Positions 10,242 to 20,490 of a DNA stretch of 64,000 bases are shown here, piece by piece (position 1 is the first letter of the stretch; every line of letters begins with the position of its first letter). The position numbers were made by a program, and so were the translations under genes. The DNA is taken from contig OY783192.1 of NCBI GenBank assembly GCA_963678675.1, positions 5,404,001 through 5,468,000 of the forward strand. Reading direction: 5' to 3'. The notes under the pieces are model-generated. The model saw only the letters and a list, made by a program, of their open reading frames with translations. It was not told the origin of the DNA and ran no database searches. This stretch comes from Xiphydria camelus. Lineage: Eukaryota > Arthropoda > Insecta > Hymenoptera > Xiphydriidae.

Positions 10242-10635
10242 CCCGATCTACCCCAGATGTCCTTATTAACAAAACACAACCCATGACCAAACACCTTTAC
10301 CAATATTTTAAAGTATCCATGTCAAAAGATACTTAAAAACATTCCGTGTACAGGGAAAACACAGCAAGCCCCAAAACAAATAAATAATTAACTTACGTCT
10401 TGCTGAAAATGCCGAAAAGTTATATCATCACACACAATTTCACCACGTTTAATCGAAAACACTCTAAACCGTTTGCAATAACCTATTTGTTGTTGCCAGC
10501 TGATGCGTGACGTTCTAGTAAATGATAACAGAGGGCACTAGCAACATCGGGCGTTTGCAGTGAAAATTATAAGACCAACTCCGTTCTGCTCCGGTACCCC
10601 GTTCTGCCCCGGTATCCCCTACGCCATAGGTACGT
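9899..10635 (-). mobile_element. Pogo-like deletion derivative
   Basis: The left end has GGCGGGGCAGAATGGGGTAC and the right end, inverted, has CCGGGGCAGAACGGGGTACC. Read from the right end there is a plausible 5' leader and a GACGTAAGTT donor near 10395; the finger-coding frame is at the left. Another tip-like motif lies inside at 10222-10252, so a shorter element (9899-10255) is also possible. Confidence 0.5.
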
Positions 10636-10639
10636 CGAA

Positions 10640-12570
10640 TAGAATAAATCCAAACCGCGATAAATCGAAGGACCGTTAAAAATTGATATACCGTATTCGG
10701 AAGGATAGCGCAGGCGGGCGCGGTTACATCGCGCGTCGGGGCACGCATATAGTCAATGGTCGACAGAAGCCCATATCGATACGTAGGTATCGGTTGCGTG
10801 TTTGGATTCGCGGGGTGAGTGGAGAGGATTGCAAGGGTGAAATAATGGGGGCGGATGCCCGAGTCGTAACGTCGATGTTGCGCCACGCTTACAGACACAC
10901 CGACACCAATCGACCATGGGGCCTTCCACACAAAACCGATCCGGCTTCGCTCGGCCGCGCACGGGCGGGGGAGGGGGCGCGTAGTCTGAGGGGATGAGGA
11001 GGAACGGCTCGGCAGGTGGGGATGGTACGCGAGGCGGGGTACATCGTACACCACTCTGTGCCACTGATGCGGCTCGTGTTTAACGCCCTTATAAATGTGT
11101 AATGCGTGTGCGGGGGCAGGGGCGGGAGGGGGGCGGCGAGGTCGAACTACTCTCGCCAGGGTGGTCCGCGTATATCGATAAACGATCAATCAACCGGTGC
11201 ACCTATGGACGTGGCCTCGCGCGCGCGCGGGGGTGGTTGAGGCGCGGTACGGGACGTTGGGACGATGGTGGGTGAAGATGGGTATGTGGGTGGAAGGGAG
11301 GAAGAGGTGGAAGGGGTCGCCGGGAAGGGGTAAGGGGCAAGGGGAGCGAGGGAGGGTCGCGGCCCGCAGAGTATCGACCCGCGCGAGGAGGAGAAGGCGG
11401 CCGGGTCTCCGTCGCCGGGGGTTTTGTCACTATAGGTACGCCCGCGCGTAGCTATCTGTCTATTAGAAACCCGCTGGAGGAGATGTCGACATTTTTCCTA
11501 CGCGTTATAGGGAAGGACGAGCGATTCGGTCTTTCGAGAAGCTTTCGACAATCGAACGTATCCACTTTTTACGAATGCGGTCCGGAATGTTCGACACCCG
11601 TCGCAGCTGTTCTCCGTTCACCGCTGCGAATCGTTTTTATAAGTCCACGCGTCATCCGGGAGCGTATAATCGCGACTCTGGGATTGCCGCGAGCTGTCGC
11701 GTTAAAGTTAACGCATAACTTCCTCTCCGTATATATTCTATTCGGTGCATCAGACGCCGGACGCGTCACTTTCATCCGCGTTTATCGGTGCCGCGCGCGT
11801 CATTCGCGCTATTATCGGAGAGGCTACGGCGACGGTACGTACACTCTTTATAACGCCGCAAGCGTACCCGCGCAACACGTCGAGCCGCGAGCCTCGCGCG
11901 CTCTCTGCTCCGCGAAGGAGACATTCGAGGCTTCGGTATTGAGCCGCGCGATTGGCCCACCCCGCAATACCACCTACCCACCACTCGAGTGCGCACCGCG
12001 GAAGGAACAATACTCGCGGTGCGTTCGGTCGCCGATCTGCCCATTGTGGGGTCAGGTGGGTCGCTAGTCGCGAGCGCCCGAGGCACTCCCGTTGGCTGGC
12101 TCCGCGGGGTGTGGCCACATAACCATAGCCACATAACGCAGTCCCTCTCTCGCTCCCTCACGGGGGGATCCTTCTCCGCTGCTGGTAGAACTCGCGCGCG
12201 CCGCGTGCCTGCTGATAACAATAGGTGGTTCGCGGCGAGGGAGGGAGCGCGCGTACGCGCGCTCGCGCGTTGCTACCAGGCAGGCGCATCGCCGGCCTAT
12301 TACAATGCCCGGCCCTCCCGAGCGTTTCATTGTCATCCTCTCTGCCCATGCGTCGATGCGCACAAACCATTGTTTTGCCGAATGGGCGGCTCTCGTTCCC
12401 ACCGCCGATCGTTGCGCCGTAGGAATTCGTCGTTGCGGGGGTGAGAGGAGTCCGCGAGAGGGCGGTTGTAGAGTACCCGTGAGAGGGGCTGAGGGACGCC
12501 CGATTTCACGGTACGTGTGCGCTTCTCCTCGTCGGGGGAATAAGTGGGCATGGTTAAATATCGTCATTTA
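10640..12570. other. CpG-rich block without a recognised gene
   Basis: GC content and CpG density rise sharply and open frames of 70-220 codons appear in nearly every frame on both strands. Their translations are low-complexity (Arg, Pro, Ala) with no domain, as expected of GC-rich DNA lacking stop codons. AG-rich and TC-rich tracts and CGCG runs are frequent. It could be a CpG-island-like promoter or enhancer domain (inference). Confidence 0.4.
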
Positions 12571-13176
12571 GAAGAGCGGAGAAGCGTCGATGATAACGAG
12601 ACGTGGGCACTGGTATCGGGGAAAGAGAATTTTTCGCTTTGTGATGCTGTGGTAGGTAAGTAGGTACATTCGACGGTATTATTTCCACGGTACACTGCAC
12701 GGAGCAAAATGAATTTGGAATGAAGAGCACAGAGTGCTCACATTCTGGTACTGAGTAGATACCTAATCAGATCCTGGCGTCATGTGATCGACTGCGTGGC
12801 ACTGGAGTGACGATTCGAATTGTTACAAAATATTAGGTACCATACGAAATAGTATTTCATTCTCTTCGCGTATGGCCAGAATTAGTACAATATCGCATGT
12901 TTTAAAATAATTTGGTATTTTTTTGCAATAGGTACAGCCAACGGATATAATCTATGGAGAAAAATAAGAAATAGAAACTGAAAAGTAAGAAAAACAATAC
13001 TTTACTTTCCCCCATGTATAGGTACGTTAGCTTATTGCACAGAATGCCAAATTATTCAAAAATATGCCATGTCGTACCAATTTTTCGTCATACGAGGAGA
13101 ATGAAATGCTATGTCAATTAGGTATATACAAAAAAGGTTGGGGACACTTTTCGATCATGCTTCAGGTTGACCTGGT
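12571..13176. other. AT-rich DNA, no gene seen
   Basis: Low-complexity AT-rich sequence with scattered TAGGTA motifs; no open frame over 65 codons with any recognisable content. Confidence 0.4.
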
Positions 13177-13519
13177 TAAAGGGCGACTAGACGGGCAATA
13201 CTTATTTTTACTGCAATATGTGGCTGCAATATTGGCAACTATAGCCCAGATATCATAAAAACATTTTAATGCAGTATATGGCTCGGCAATATATTATACT
13301 TATATTTCGGCAATATTTTCTGCAACAGTATATGGCCCATATTTAAAGGCGCCGCTAAACGGGCGACGATACCAAAAATGTGTAGCTAATATGGCCGGGA
13401 CATACTAAAAATATTATCCTAAATTGCATAGTCTGGCTGGTATTGCCGGCAATGTTGCCGGCCACTGTGTAGCAGCCACATATTGCAGTAAAATATTGCC
13501 CGTTTAGAAAGCCCTTTAC
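13177..13519. mobile_element. Foldback element, TAAAGGGC tips
   Basis: The left end TAAAGGGCGACTAGACGGGC and the right end (inverted) TAAAGGGCTTTCTAAACGGGC match, followed by CAATATNTTNTTACTGCAATATGTGGCTGC on both sides. Several inner copies of GCAATAT(T/G)NC give the interior a repetitive look. It sits about 320 bases downstream of the channel gene's stop codon. Confidence 0.6.
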
Positions 13520-13790
13520 ACAGCAACTCGAATCTCTCATTACTAGGTATACCTAACTAAAATTACAGAACAACGATAGAATTATGGTTGGCGCCAAAAT
13601 CAACGAAGATTTCTGATTAAATTATAGTTCTTTCAACCGGATTTTTCTCTGCACTGTAAAAAATTCTGCGGCGTGGACCTATATACGTCACTTTGTTGGT
13701 GTTAGATAACAATGGCATAAGACTGAATGACACCAGATGTGGTACATGTAGGTTCGTACCGGTGAGATGGCGTTAAAAATTAGCACCACT

Positions 13791-13796
13791 TTTATT
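13791..13796 (-). promoter_or_regulatory. Candidate poly(A) signal of the channel gene
   Basis: AATAAA on the minus strand, 42 bases past the stop codon at 13838; correct strand and spacing for a short 3' UTR. Confidence 0.5.
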
Positions 13797-13837
13797 ATTG
13801 TTTGAGCGTACATCCGTCAAAACATTCCGTACTCGTC

Positions 13838-15029
13838 TCACTGAGCGTTCAGTATCATCGTCTTTTCGTGGCGCTCCAACGCGACCTTCTTGATGCGCTC
13901 CCACAGCATCGGATACGGATGAATCGTCCTGGCGAAGTCCGCCCGCTCGAGCCTGTACAGCTCGCAGACCTCAACGGCGACCACGCTCGCCACCCTCCGC
14001 TCGTCCGGCATGACCAACGCGATTTCCCCGAAATGAGCGCCGTCCTCCAAATGACAGACCTCCTTTCCCGAGCTCGTGTAAATGGCCACCGTGCCGCTGG
14101 CGATGAAGTACATGCAGTCGCCGGGTTGATTCGCCCGTACGATCACGTCGTTCGCGAGGAAGATTTCCGAGTGCAGGAGGGAGACTATGCGGATGAGCAG
14201 GGATATCGGGAGGTTGTTGAAGAAGGTGACGTTCTCCACGAGCTTCCTGCAGGAGTGCATCCCGATCTCCTGGCGGATCTGCGCGGATATCGTGTTGAGG
14301 ATCTCGTTCTCGTGGAAGTATCTGCGTTGGTACCGAAACTCGTGATGGGTGAGGAAGCGCCGCTGACTGTTGGCGTTCAGTTGCTTGCATCTCATGTACT
14401 GCTTCAATTGTGCCGTCATGGCGTGATACTTGAGCCTCGAACTGTTGGAACCCCTGGCGAGCCGCATCACGATAGCGATGTAGACGGCGAAGACAAAGGT
14501 GCTGATAACGTGGGAAATCACCACGAGATACTGATCTTCGGCGGTGGTGGGTGGCGTGCGTATGTATCCGGAACGAGTCAGAATGGATATGCTGTAAAGT
14601 AGACTGCTGGAGTATTGCCACTGTCGAGTTTCGTTCCAAAGCTCCAGCACGTGTATCCAGGAGCCGCTTTTGGGCGAGACGGGCGAGGCGCTCGAAGTCG
14701 CGACGATCGGAAATATCCAGAGCGCGCAGGTTTGCCAATGGAGACCCATTATCAGCCAGAACGCCATTTGGAAGGAGCCGAACGGTATGCCGGGGACGCG
14801 ATACGTTTCGGCGAGTCTTCCGATATACTTGTACAGGGAGAAGGCGCGGAAGACGATCAGCGTGGAGAGGAGTTCGCGAGCGACGATCGAGCTGTTCCAC
14901 GAACCCACGAAGAAGAGATCGGTTGGGAAGGATCCTATGATGTCCGGGAGGAAGGTTCCGTTTTTCATGTAATTTTGAAGCATTTCCTTCCGTTCCAGCA
15001 TTACGAATCGTTCCAGTTTTACGTAGTAT
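13838..15029 (-). CDS. HCN-like channel, exon 3 (S3 to C-terminus)
   Basis: This exon encodes residues 134-529 of a hyperpolarization-activated/cyclic-nucleotide-gated-type cation channel of the plasma membrane. In order: end of S2-S3 linker, S3 (about 157-175), S4 (186-205), S5 (216-243), pore loop (270-295), S6 (300-322), C-linker, and a cyclic-nucleotide-binding domain (about 402-500). The binding cassette shows FGEIAL then RRVASV, with the conserved Glu468 and Arg478 that contact cyclic nucleotide. The filter reads S-G-Y-I (286-289) where HCN and K+ channels have GYG. S4 keeps only Arg194, Lys200 and Arg204 as basic residues. The start is set by the acceptor CTGCACGTCAG|A, which completes a glycine codon and gives T-G-Y-Y; the in-frame extension to 15139 is intron. 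At 529 residues it is short for HCN but usual for insect HCN-like paralogues. Function as a sensory or neuronal channel is inferred. Confidence 0.85.
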
Positions 15030-15189
15030 CTGACGTGCAGCGGAAGGTACTCATTAATGTCTTTTTGGAATTGTGTTGTTTTCGAAGTAAGTATGACGAG
15101 ATTATCGACAAGATTATCGATATACCTATACAGAGCCATGGCGAGGATACTGCTTATAGGAGACCATTGATCTATATTTTTTTGATCAT

Positions 15190-15290
15190 GATGAACATGA
15201 GCAGTTCGATTGTTTGCATCACTTCATCGGGGAGGAACGAAGTGATACGAACGATCGAATTGCTCATTTCCAACACGATCTGAGAAATAT
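15190..15290. repeat. Short inverted repeat in channel intron 2
   Basis: GAGCAGTTCGATTGTTTGCAT is followed, inverted, by TACGAACGATCGAATTGCTC around a GGGGAGGAACGAAG loop. A related sequence (GAGGAACGAAGTACATAATA) stands at 55315-55345, so it is a small dispersed repeat. Confidence 0.45.
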
Positions 15291-15346
15291 GGATCTATGA
15301 TCCGATTTGTCCTGTGATCCGATTCACCTCGGTCTACCTAATTCTG

Positions 15347-15597
15347 TACTCAGAGAAAAGGTCTAGTTGAATACGAAACTACTAGAAATATTTAAATAAA
15401 TTAGAATTTATTCACACCGAACAAAAATCTATTTAAGTTAAATACATTTTTTCCATATCTTTTTAATCGAGTAGGAACCAGTAGCACATTTATCTAATTC
15501 AAATAGACTTTTAGGTATTCGATGTGAATACATTCCTATTCATCTTAAATAAATTTGCCATTAGATTCACATTCAAAATAGACCTTTTTCCTGGGTA
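15347..15597. mobile_element. AAAGGTCT-group MITE in channel intron 2
   Basis: Tips ACTCAGAGAAAAGGTCTAGT and (inverted) ACCCAGGAAAAAGGTCTA. The arms match the copies at 8129-8372 and 51210-51469 (TTTATTCACACCGAACAAAA region). It lies between exons 2 and 3 of the channel gene. Confidence 0.65.
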
Positions 15598-15817
15598 CAA
15601 CGAACGCATGAGAGCCTCTTTGTCACATATGGTTTTGTCCTTTTGAGCTTGTCAAGTTCTAATGTTCTGTGGGCAATTTTCCCGCCATGTCCCACTAAAA
15701 ATGGGCACTTGTAATGATTTAAATTGAAAATAAAATAGAATTAATCATTGCCGACTTAACCAGTAGAGTAGACTTAAAATAAGGTCAATCTCCGTTAAAT
15801 AAAAAGTCATTACTTAC

Positions 15818-15982
15818 CCGGTCATGGAGTTAACGATCACATCCAGGCAGCAAAACAATAGCATTGCAGTTTTCAGAAACGTCCATGCAGGCGTAGTTCT
15901 TAGCATATCGTAGGAAGCTTGATACGCGATGGATATTAACGCGCAAGTGAGGATGAGAGTCATCAAGAAATTCCACCAGTGT
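15818..15982 (-). CDS. HCN-like channel, exon 2 (S1-S2)
   Basis: The exon follows the acceptor CTTGCAG|A and ends at ATGACCGG|GTAAGT. It encodes residues 78-133: HWWNFLMTLILTCALISIAY, which is S1, a short loop, then WTFLKTAMLLFCCLDVIVNS, which is S2. The split codons agree with both neighbours (ACA with exon 1, GGA with exon 3), and 165 bases keep the frame. The T-G-Y junction after S2 is a hallmark of the HCN/CNG superfamily. No methionine-initiated frame exists in this reading frame, so the exon is easily missed by simple ORF calling. Confidence 0.85.
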
Positions 15983-16174
15983 CTGCAAGGATCCGAACGT
16001 ATAGATCCGATCGATTGGAACCGATAAGTATAGGTACATATTTTTGTGATTATTCTTCACGTTCTTTCGTCATTGATAGCGTAACGTACCGGGCCTAGAG
16101 ATTTAGTACAAAAATTGAAAGCAACGTGTTATATTTTGTATTCAACATTCGACGAATATACGACGATATCTTAC

Positions 16175-16407
16175 GTGAACAAGCTAAACGGATGTATGGC
16201 GTAGTGATAGTTCCGCAAGTGACGACGTCTCTCAAAAATGATAGAGGCCCGACTTCGCAGATATCTTATGGCGTTTGGATTCTTTTGCGACGCCATGAAG
16301 GCTTGCCGCCACGTTCCCACGAGTTTATTATAAAACCCTCTGCCGGGAAGGAAAAGGATATCGTCTTCCCCCAAATTTAATTCACAGTCGTGCTCCACAT
16401 GAAACAT
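16175..16407 (-). CDS. HCN-like channel, exon 1 (N-terminus)
   Basis: It encodes residues 1-77, starting MFHVEHDCELNLGEDD and ending RRRHLRNYHYAIHPFSLF just before the GTAAGA donor at 16174. The motif leading into 'IHPFS' precedes S1 in insect HCN-like channels and HCN proteins. A TGA lies two codons upstream of the ATG in frame, supporting this start. The intron to exon 2 is 192 bases and that from exon 2 to exon 3 is 788 bases and holds a MITE. No TATA box is clear just upstream, so the promoter was not located. Confidence 0.8.
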
Positions 16408-17130
16408 CTTTCAGTTTTTCTTATCAATAGTCTTGCTTATACTAGATGAAACAAGCGACTGATGACATTGGACGAGTCCATAGGGATAATAAAATAGCTC
16501 GAAAGAAGCTCGGCAACATTTGATATTCATTTATTGATACGAAAAATATTTTATCAATAATGGATGTCTAATATTACAAGAGGGAAAAGAATCTGCAATG
16601 AGGGTAATTTTTATTCTATGCCCAAAAGCTGACCATTTAATTTCGGGCAGACTGTAATCGAGAAAGCAAGCTTATTAAAATATAATGCATACCTACAGAA
16701 ATATTCAAATGTGGATGATCGAGGATAAATTGGGGTGCGATACGTTTGAAATGTACCTAATATAAGTTATAGAAAGAACTGTAGGGGACAACACTTTTAG
16801 TGTTTCGTCTATTATTCAATACTTCGATCTCCCGAATTGATAGCTATCGGGAAATCTGACGTTTGATACTTTTCGCTCTCACGCAGCACACATAGCGCAC
16901 TCTTCTCAAGCCAACTCTAACTGTCAAATTCTCGACCGTCGGCAAACACTGCTGAAGTCAAATTTCAAGTTATCGGCCATAGGTATCAGCACTTGCTCGA
17001 ATTCTCTGACATACGGTAAATGCAGTGCTGTACCGGTATCAAGTTACCATCTGATGGTAAATATACCACGACTCTTTTGTCGGTAAAGGACTAATCTATA
17101 TTTTCATCTGTTGGTAACTGATATTACTCG
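16408..17130. other. Upstream flank of the channel gene
   Basis: AT-rich and without open frames of note. From 16790 on it merges into degraded repeats that share short motifs (CCCGAATTGA near 16833, ACATACGGTA near 17010) with the palindrome at 22656-23004. Confidence 0.4.
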
Positions 17131-17133
17131 CCC

Positions 17134-17330
17134 TCGCCCTCGATAGCAAAGTGGCGCCACCGTGACTGCACACTACCCCGATAGGAAAGTGGCGCCAAAG
17201 TGACTGGACACTGCTTTCACGCGCGCGATGCATTCGAGTGCATGCACTGGGGTGTCCATCTGTCTGTCTACCGTGAAGCTACACTGCAGTTACGCTGCAG
17301 TGTAAGCACGGTGGGGAAAGTAGAATTTTG
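17134..17330. mobile_element. Stacked ends of a CCCCGATAG-tipped element
   Basis: CTCGATAGCAAAGTGGCGCCACCGTGACT at 17137 is followed at 17187 by a second copy, CCCCGATAGGAAAGTGGCGCC. A hairpin (CTACACTGCAGTTACGCTGCAGTGTA) is at 17279-17304. The tip matches those at 18427, 24315, 24388 and 24496. Confidence 0.5.
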
Positions 17331-17385
17331 CAAAAAGGGGGCGATAAAGTAGGATTTCCCGCCTGCCTTATCCGCCTACAATATT

Positions 17386-17530
17386 GTCGGTTTTTTTTTC
17401 TCAAACCTTGCCCGGCCACCAGGACTCGAACCTGCGCTCTTTAGGAGATGCTTCGAGACTGGGAATGCTTTCGCATTCTACCAATTGCGCCATCGACTCT
17501 GTGGTGGAAGTCGACTAAGAGAGAGAGAGA
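17386..17530 (-). repeat. tRNA-derived SINE, copy 2
   Basis: On the minus strand the A box reads TGGCGCAATTGGTAGAATG and the B box GGTTCGAGTCC, followed by an A run and CCGACAATATTG. It aligns with copy 1 throughout, including the flank GTCGACT. The A-box change (CTC to CGC) suggests divergence rather than a functional tRNA. Confidence 0.55.
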
Positions 17531-17541
17531 GTTATACATAT

Positions 17542-17692
17542 AATATCGATACCTGGAAGCAACAGTACTGTGACTAGTGAGATAAACCCGGAAGCCGATT
17601 TCGAGCTATGTCAAACGTAAGCTAAAACCAGCCTTTTTATACAATGCAACACTGAGATATCTCAGTGTTGCATTGTGTAAAGGCCGGTTTAT
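17542..17692. mobile_element. Palindrome related to 24993-25237
   Basis: Begins ATATCGATACCTGGAAGCAAC and holds CAAACGTAAGCTAAAACC, then the perfect core ACACTGAGATATCTCAGTGT. The right arm is short (to GGCCGGTTTATA). It looks like a truncated member of the family at 24993 inserted between SINE copy 2 and its AT module. Confidence 0.6.
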
Positions 17693-17698
17693 ATATAT

Positions 17699-17840
17699 AT
17701 AAATATCTCATTAAATTTTTAAAAATAATTTGATACTTTCTTTTTCAAAACAGTAGCGATTATGATAATTAATCATTCATTATTTATGGAATAATTCAGT
17801 ACAATTTGCACTGTTTGAAACATCATTATCATTATAATAT
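17699..17840 (+). repeat. AT-rich module, second copy
   Basis: Matches 236-372 with few differences. Its continuation is interrupted by the insertions at about 17870-18160; pieces such as GGTAAATTTACGAAGTGTGCACG resume at about 18200, matching 420-445. Confidence 0.6.
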
Positions 17841-17872
17841 CAATTTTATTTTCTAATTAAACATTTTTTCTA

Positions 17873-18427
17873 TCGGGGTGTGAAATCAATTAATTGTAAA
17901 TTTACAACCGCACATGCGCAGATCAAAATTTGCAACTAGTTACAAGTTGCTTTCTGGGAACAAACCTATTATTATATTAATTTTGTTATTTTCTAATTCA
18001 ACACATTCGCTGCCACTTTTAGATTGATTGCATCGCGCTCAGTGCCGGTAACAGACTGAATAATGTAATGTGCACGACAATGTGTCTCCAATCGGAGCCG
18101 GCGGCACAGGCGCAAAGTGTCGACTGGCTCCGATCGGAGCCGGCGGCAGCGAACGTGTTAAAAATTTTGTGAATACAGTAAATTTACTGACATTCATGGT
18201 CGGTAAATTTACGAAGTGTGCACGCCGAAAAGGCACCGTGACTGCACTGAGTGTAAACACTGTGTCTTTACGCTGTGAACCACTCAGTGTGTTCACTGTG
18301 TAGCCACGGTGCTTTTAGTTTGTGTACGTCACGCGATCATGCCACGGTGAGACCACAGTGATGCCACTACGTGGCAGCACTGCGTGCGGCTAGCGTGTAA
18401 AAATGCACGCTTTTTGCTATCGGGGGT
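17873..18427. mobile_element. CCCCGATAG-type element with CAC(A/T)GTG clusters
   Basis: CTATCGGGG tips occur at 17869-17877 and 18417-18426. From 18225 onward CACTGTG, CACAGTG and CACGGTG motifs recur many times on both strands. At 17998-18160 lies a smaller unit with ends AACACATTCGCTGCC and GGCAGCGAACGTGTT and a central GAGCCGGCGGCA repeat. The exact borders of the outer element are uncertain because its left tip points the wrong way for a simple unit. Confidence 0.4.
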
Positions 18428-18429
18428 AC

Positions 18430-19007
18430 TCAGCAGCCACTTCTTCCACATACCTAGAGAGAGTTCTAATCGTCATAGCATAAACACATGGTGGAGGGTA
18501 AACTTCTCCCGTTCAAAGTGCGTATAAAAATGGTCTTATTATTATTATTGTTAATTAACAATAAGAATGAAAGGAGTGGAGAGGGATTCATTGGTTTATT
18601 GCATCGCGTGCATTAAAACTATGATTATCGCTCTTCTATGAGTTTATGACCAAAGTATGCGCAGGCATGCAGCTTCTTTTCTATCTAGAAACATTATTAA
18701 GCGAATTTAGTCTTCAAATTTATAGATAACGATGCAATCTTGATTGTATTAACATGAAATTATGCATCAGTAAAGGAGTTTTCTTTTCTATACTGCACAC
18801 GAGCCGTTCGTAATATGTACTATGATAGATTGCGCGCGTGACAAATTCTATTTTATTTCTCGTACGGAAAAGATTCAGGTATAGCTACATATACGTGCTT
18901 CGAAAAACAGTCTTTATTCAAGGAATACAAAATTTATACGCAGGCCTAGATGTAATGTCATTTTGAAACGAAACGGTCGCGTATGCCACTAGAACGTAAA
19001 TGTAATA
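18430..19007. other. AT-rich DNA, no gene seen
   Basis: No open frame, repeat family or RNA gene recognised. Confidence 0.4.
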
Positions 19008-19110
19008 CAGTCAACTCTCGTTAAAAGGCCGCTCGTTATAAGGCCGCTTCGCTCCAGCGTCACCCCCACCACGGCGCTCGAAACATTTCTATTTTACTCT
19101 CGTTATAGTC
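19008..19110 (+). mobile_element. Solo Tigger/pogo-like tip
   Basis: After TA it starts CAGTCAACTCTCGTTAAAAG and has a second GGCCGCTCGTTATAAGGCCGC. The CAG start and the repeated 'TCGTTA' pattern are typical of pogo/Tigger ends. The opposite tip is not seen. Confidence 0.4.
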
Positions 19111-19271
19111 TGAGATCCGAACTAAAAAAGTATTTTTTATCAAACATAATACGTCAATGAATATATCGCAAATGAGTAAGCTAATAAAATATGCTCAAGA
19201 CTACCCTTAAAACTATATAAACAGGTGAGCTGATATGAGCAATTTGCACCGATCTGCTTACCAGTTAAACG

Positions 19272-20146
19272 ATATAAGGTAGGTGAATACAATAGGCGCA
19301 TGTTTGCAATATGCGCACAGGCCGTAGATTGGTTTTTTTGTGAAAGATGGCAGCAAGCGTCATACGTACAGTTTGCTATTAACCTACCGTCAGATTTGAG
19401 TCGGTAATTTGATCAGTAGCAAGCGCCATTCGACTGGTGTCGCTACAAATTGTTTCTTTAAGAGGCCATTATAATATTTACACACTAAGTTTTTCATTAT
19501 AGAATTGTGAAAAAAGGTGTTAATGAACTACAATATCTTGTGTTCCATACATGGGTATTGAAGCTTAGATTGTGGAGAAAAGTAATCGATTTAAGGTAAC
19601 ACTTTAGACAAAAACCCACCATGCGGAGCTACAACATCTAAAGCAAAAAGTAGATGAGAAAAATTTATTGGTATTGTGCAGTGTGTCAGATGAATGAAAT
19701 TTCTGATATGCGCCTGTGTATTGTCTGCCAAAAATATGTTCATGAGGATTGTGTGGGCTTAACCAAGGAAATGAAAGACAATTTTATTTATCCATTATGC
19801 GAATAATACTTTGCAATAATTATTCTTATAATTTTTCTTATGTTTTGTACTAAGTTTATAATAAATAAGTATTTCACTAGTAATAAGTAATTTAAAAAAA
19901 AATAATTTTCGACTTTTTCATACATGGTCATATTGCCATCACCGTGTTGGCAATATGGCCATTTACACTTTTTTTTTAAAATTGGATAACAAATATTTCA
20001 AATTAATTTTCCACGGCAACTATTTTTTTAGGTTCTAAACATGTTGAACTTTGTCATGAAATAATTGCTATTACTTATTATTTAACATTACCTTGTTAAC
20101 AAACAAAAATCGCTTAGGGTGGGCATATTGTATTCACTTACCTTAT
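19272..20146 (+). mobile_element. Pogo-like element with ATAAGGTAGGTG tips
   Basis: The tips ATAAGGTAGGTGAATACAATA and (inverted) ATAAGGTAAGTGAATACAATA are nearly identical over 21 bases. A short finger-coding frame lies inside (19653-19806). GGCAATATGnnC motifs occur at both ends and near 19950, perhaps transposase binding sites. The DDE core is gone. Confidence 0.6.
19653..19806 (+). pseudogene. PHD-like finger, transposase C-terminus
   Basis: The frame reads MRKIYWYCAVCQMNEISDM, then LCIVCQKYVHEDCVGL and ends YPLCE before TAA. The pattern C-x2-C, C-x2-C, H-x2-C is that of a PHD finger; the last pair has one Cys (PLC). It matches the layout of the finger at 9879-10241 although the sequences differ. 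It is the only coding remnant of the element around it. Confidence 0.5.
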
Positions 20147-20204
20147 ATGAAAATAAAGATAATTTTATTGCAAACACGATGGTATAATCCTACCTGCAAA
20201 ATAG

Positions 20205-20490
20205 TTATTTTCGTTATTAGGGCGTGAAGCGCTGTTTCTAACGAGAGTGAAGTTTGCCGCACGAGCGAAGCGAGTACGGCAATCACACTCGTTAGAACGG
20301 CGCGAAACAACCGAATAACGAATTCTATTTTTTGTCACTAAGTGTCAAACACGAGATTGACGATTTCACGCACTGCGCAGGTTATTTCACGCACCGCGCA
20401 ACTTTTCAGGAATTGGTGTGTGAAAGATGATTTCACATGCGTCGAGGACGCCCATGAAACCGAGTATTTGACACTGAGTGACAAAAAATC
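20205..20490 (+). repeat. Dispersed repeat, copy 1 (GAAGTTTGCCGCACGAGCGA)
   Basis: It contains AGTTATTTTCGTTATTAGGG, GCGTGAAGCGC and the phrase given in the name. The inverse of the same block is at 30165-30250. Its right part folds: ATTTTTTGTCACTAAGTGTC (20326) pairs with GACACTGAGTGACAAAAAAT (20470-20489). Confidence 0.55.

Noticed and set aside
10515..12567. Many frames of 70-220 codons on both strands
   Set aside because: All are mutually overlapping, Arg/Pro/Ala-rich and without domain or splice context; expected in CpG-rich DNA with few stop codons.
13802..15283. Long plus-strand frames (266 and 222 codons) and a second minus frame (309 codons) across the channel exon
   Set aside because: They overlap the channel exon in other frames, have no domain, and owe their length to the GC-rich codon use of that exon.
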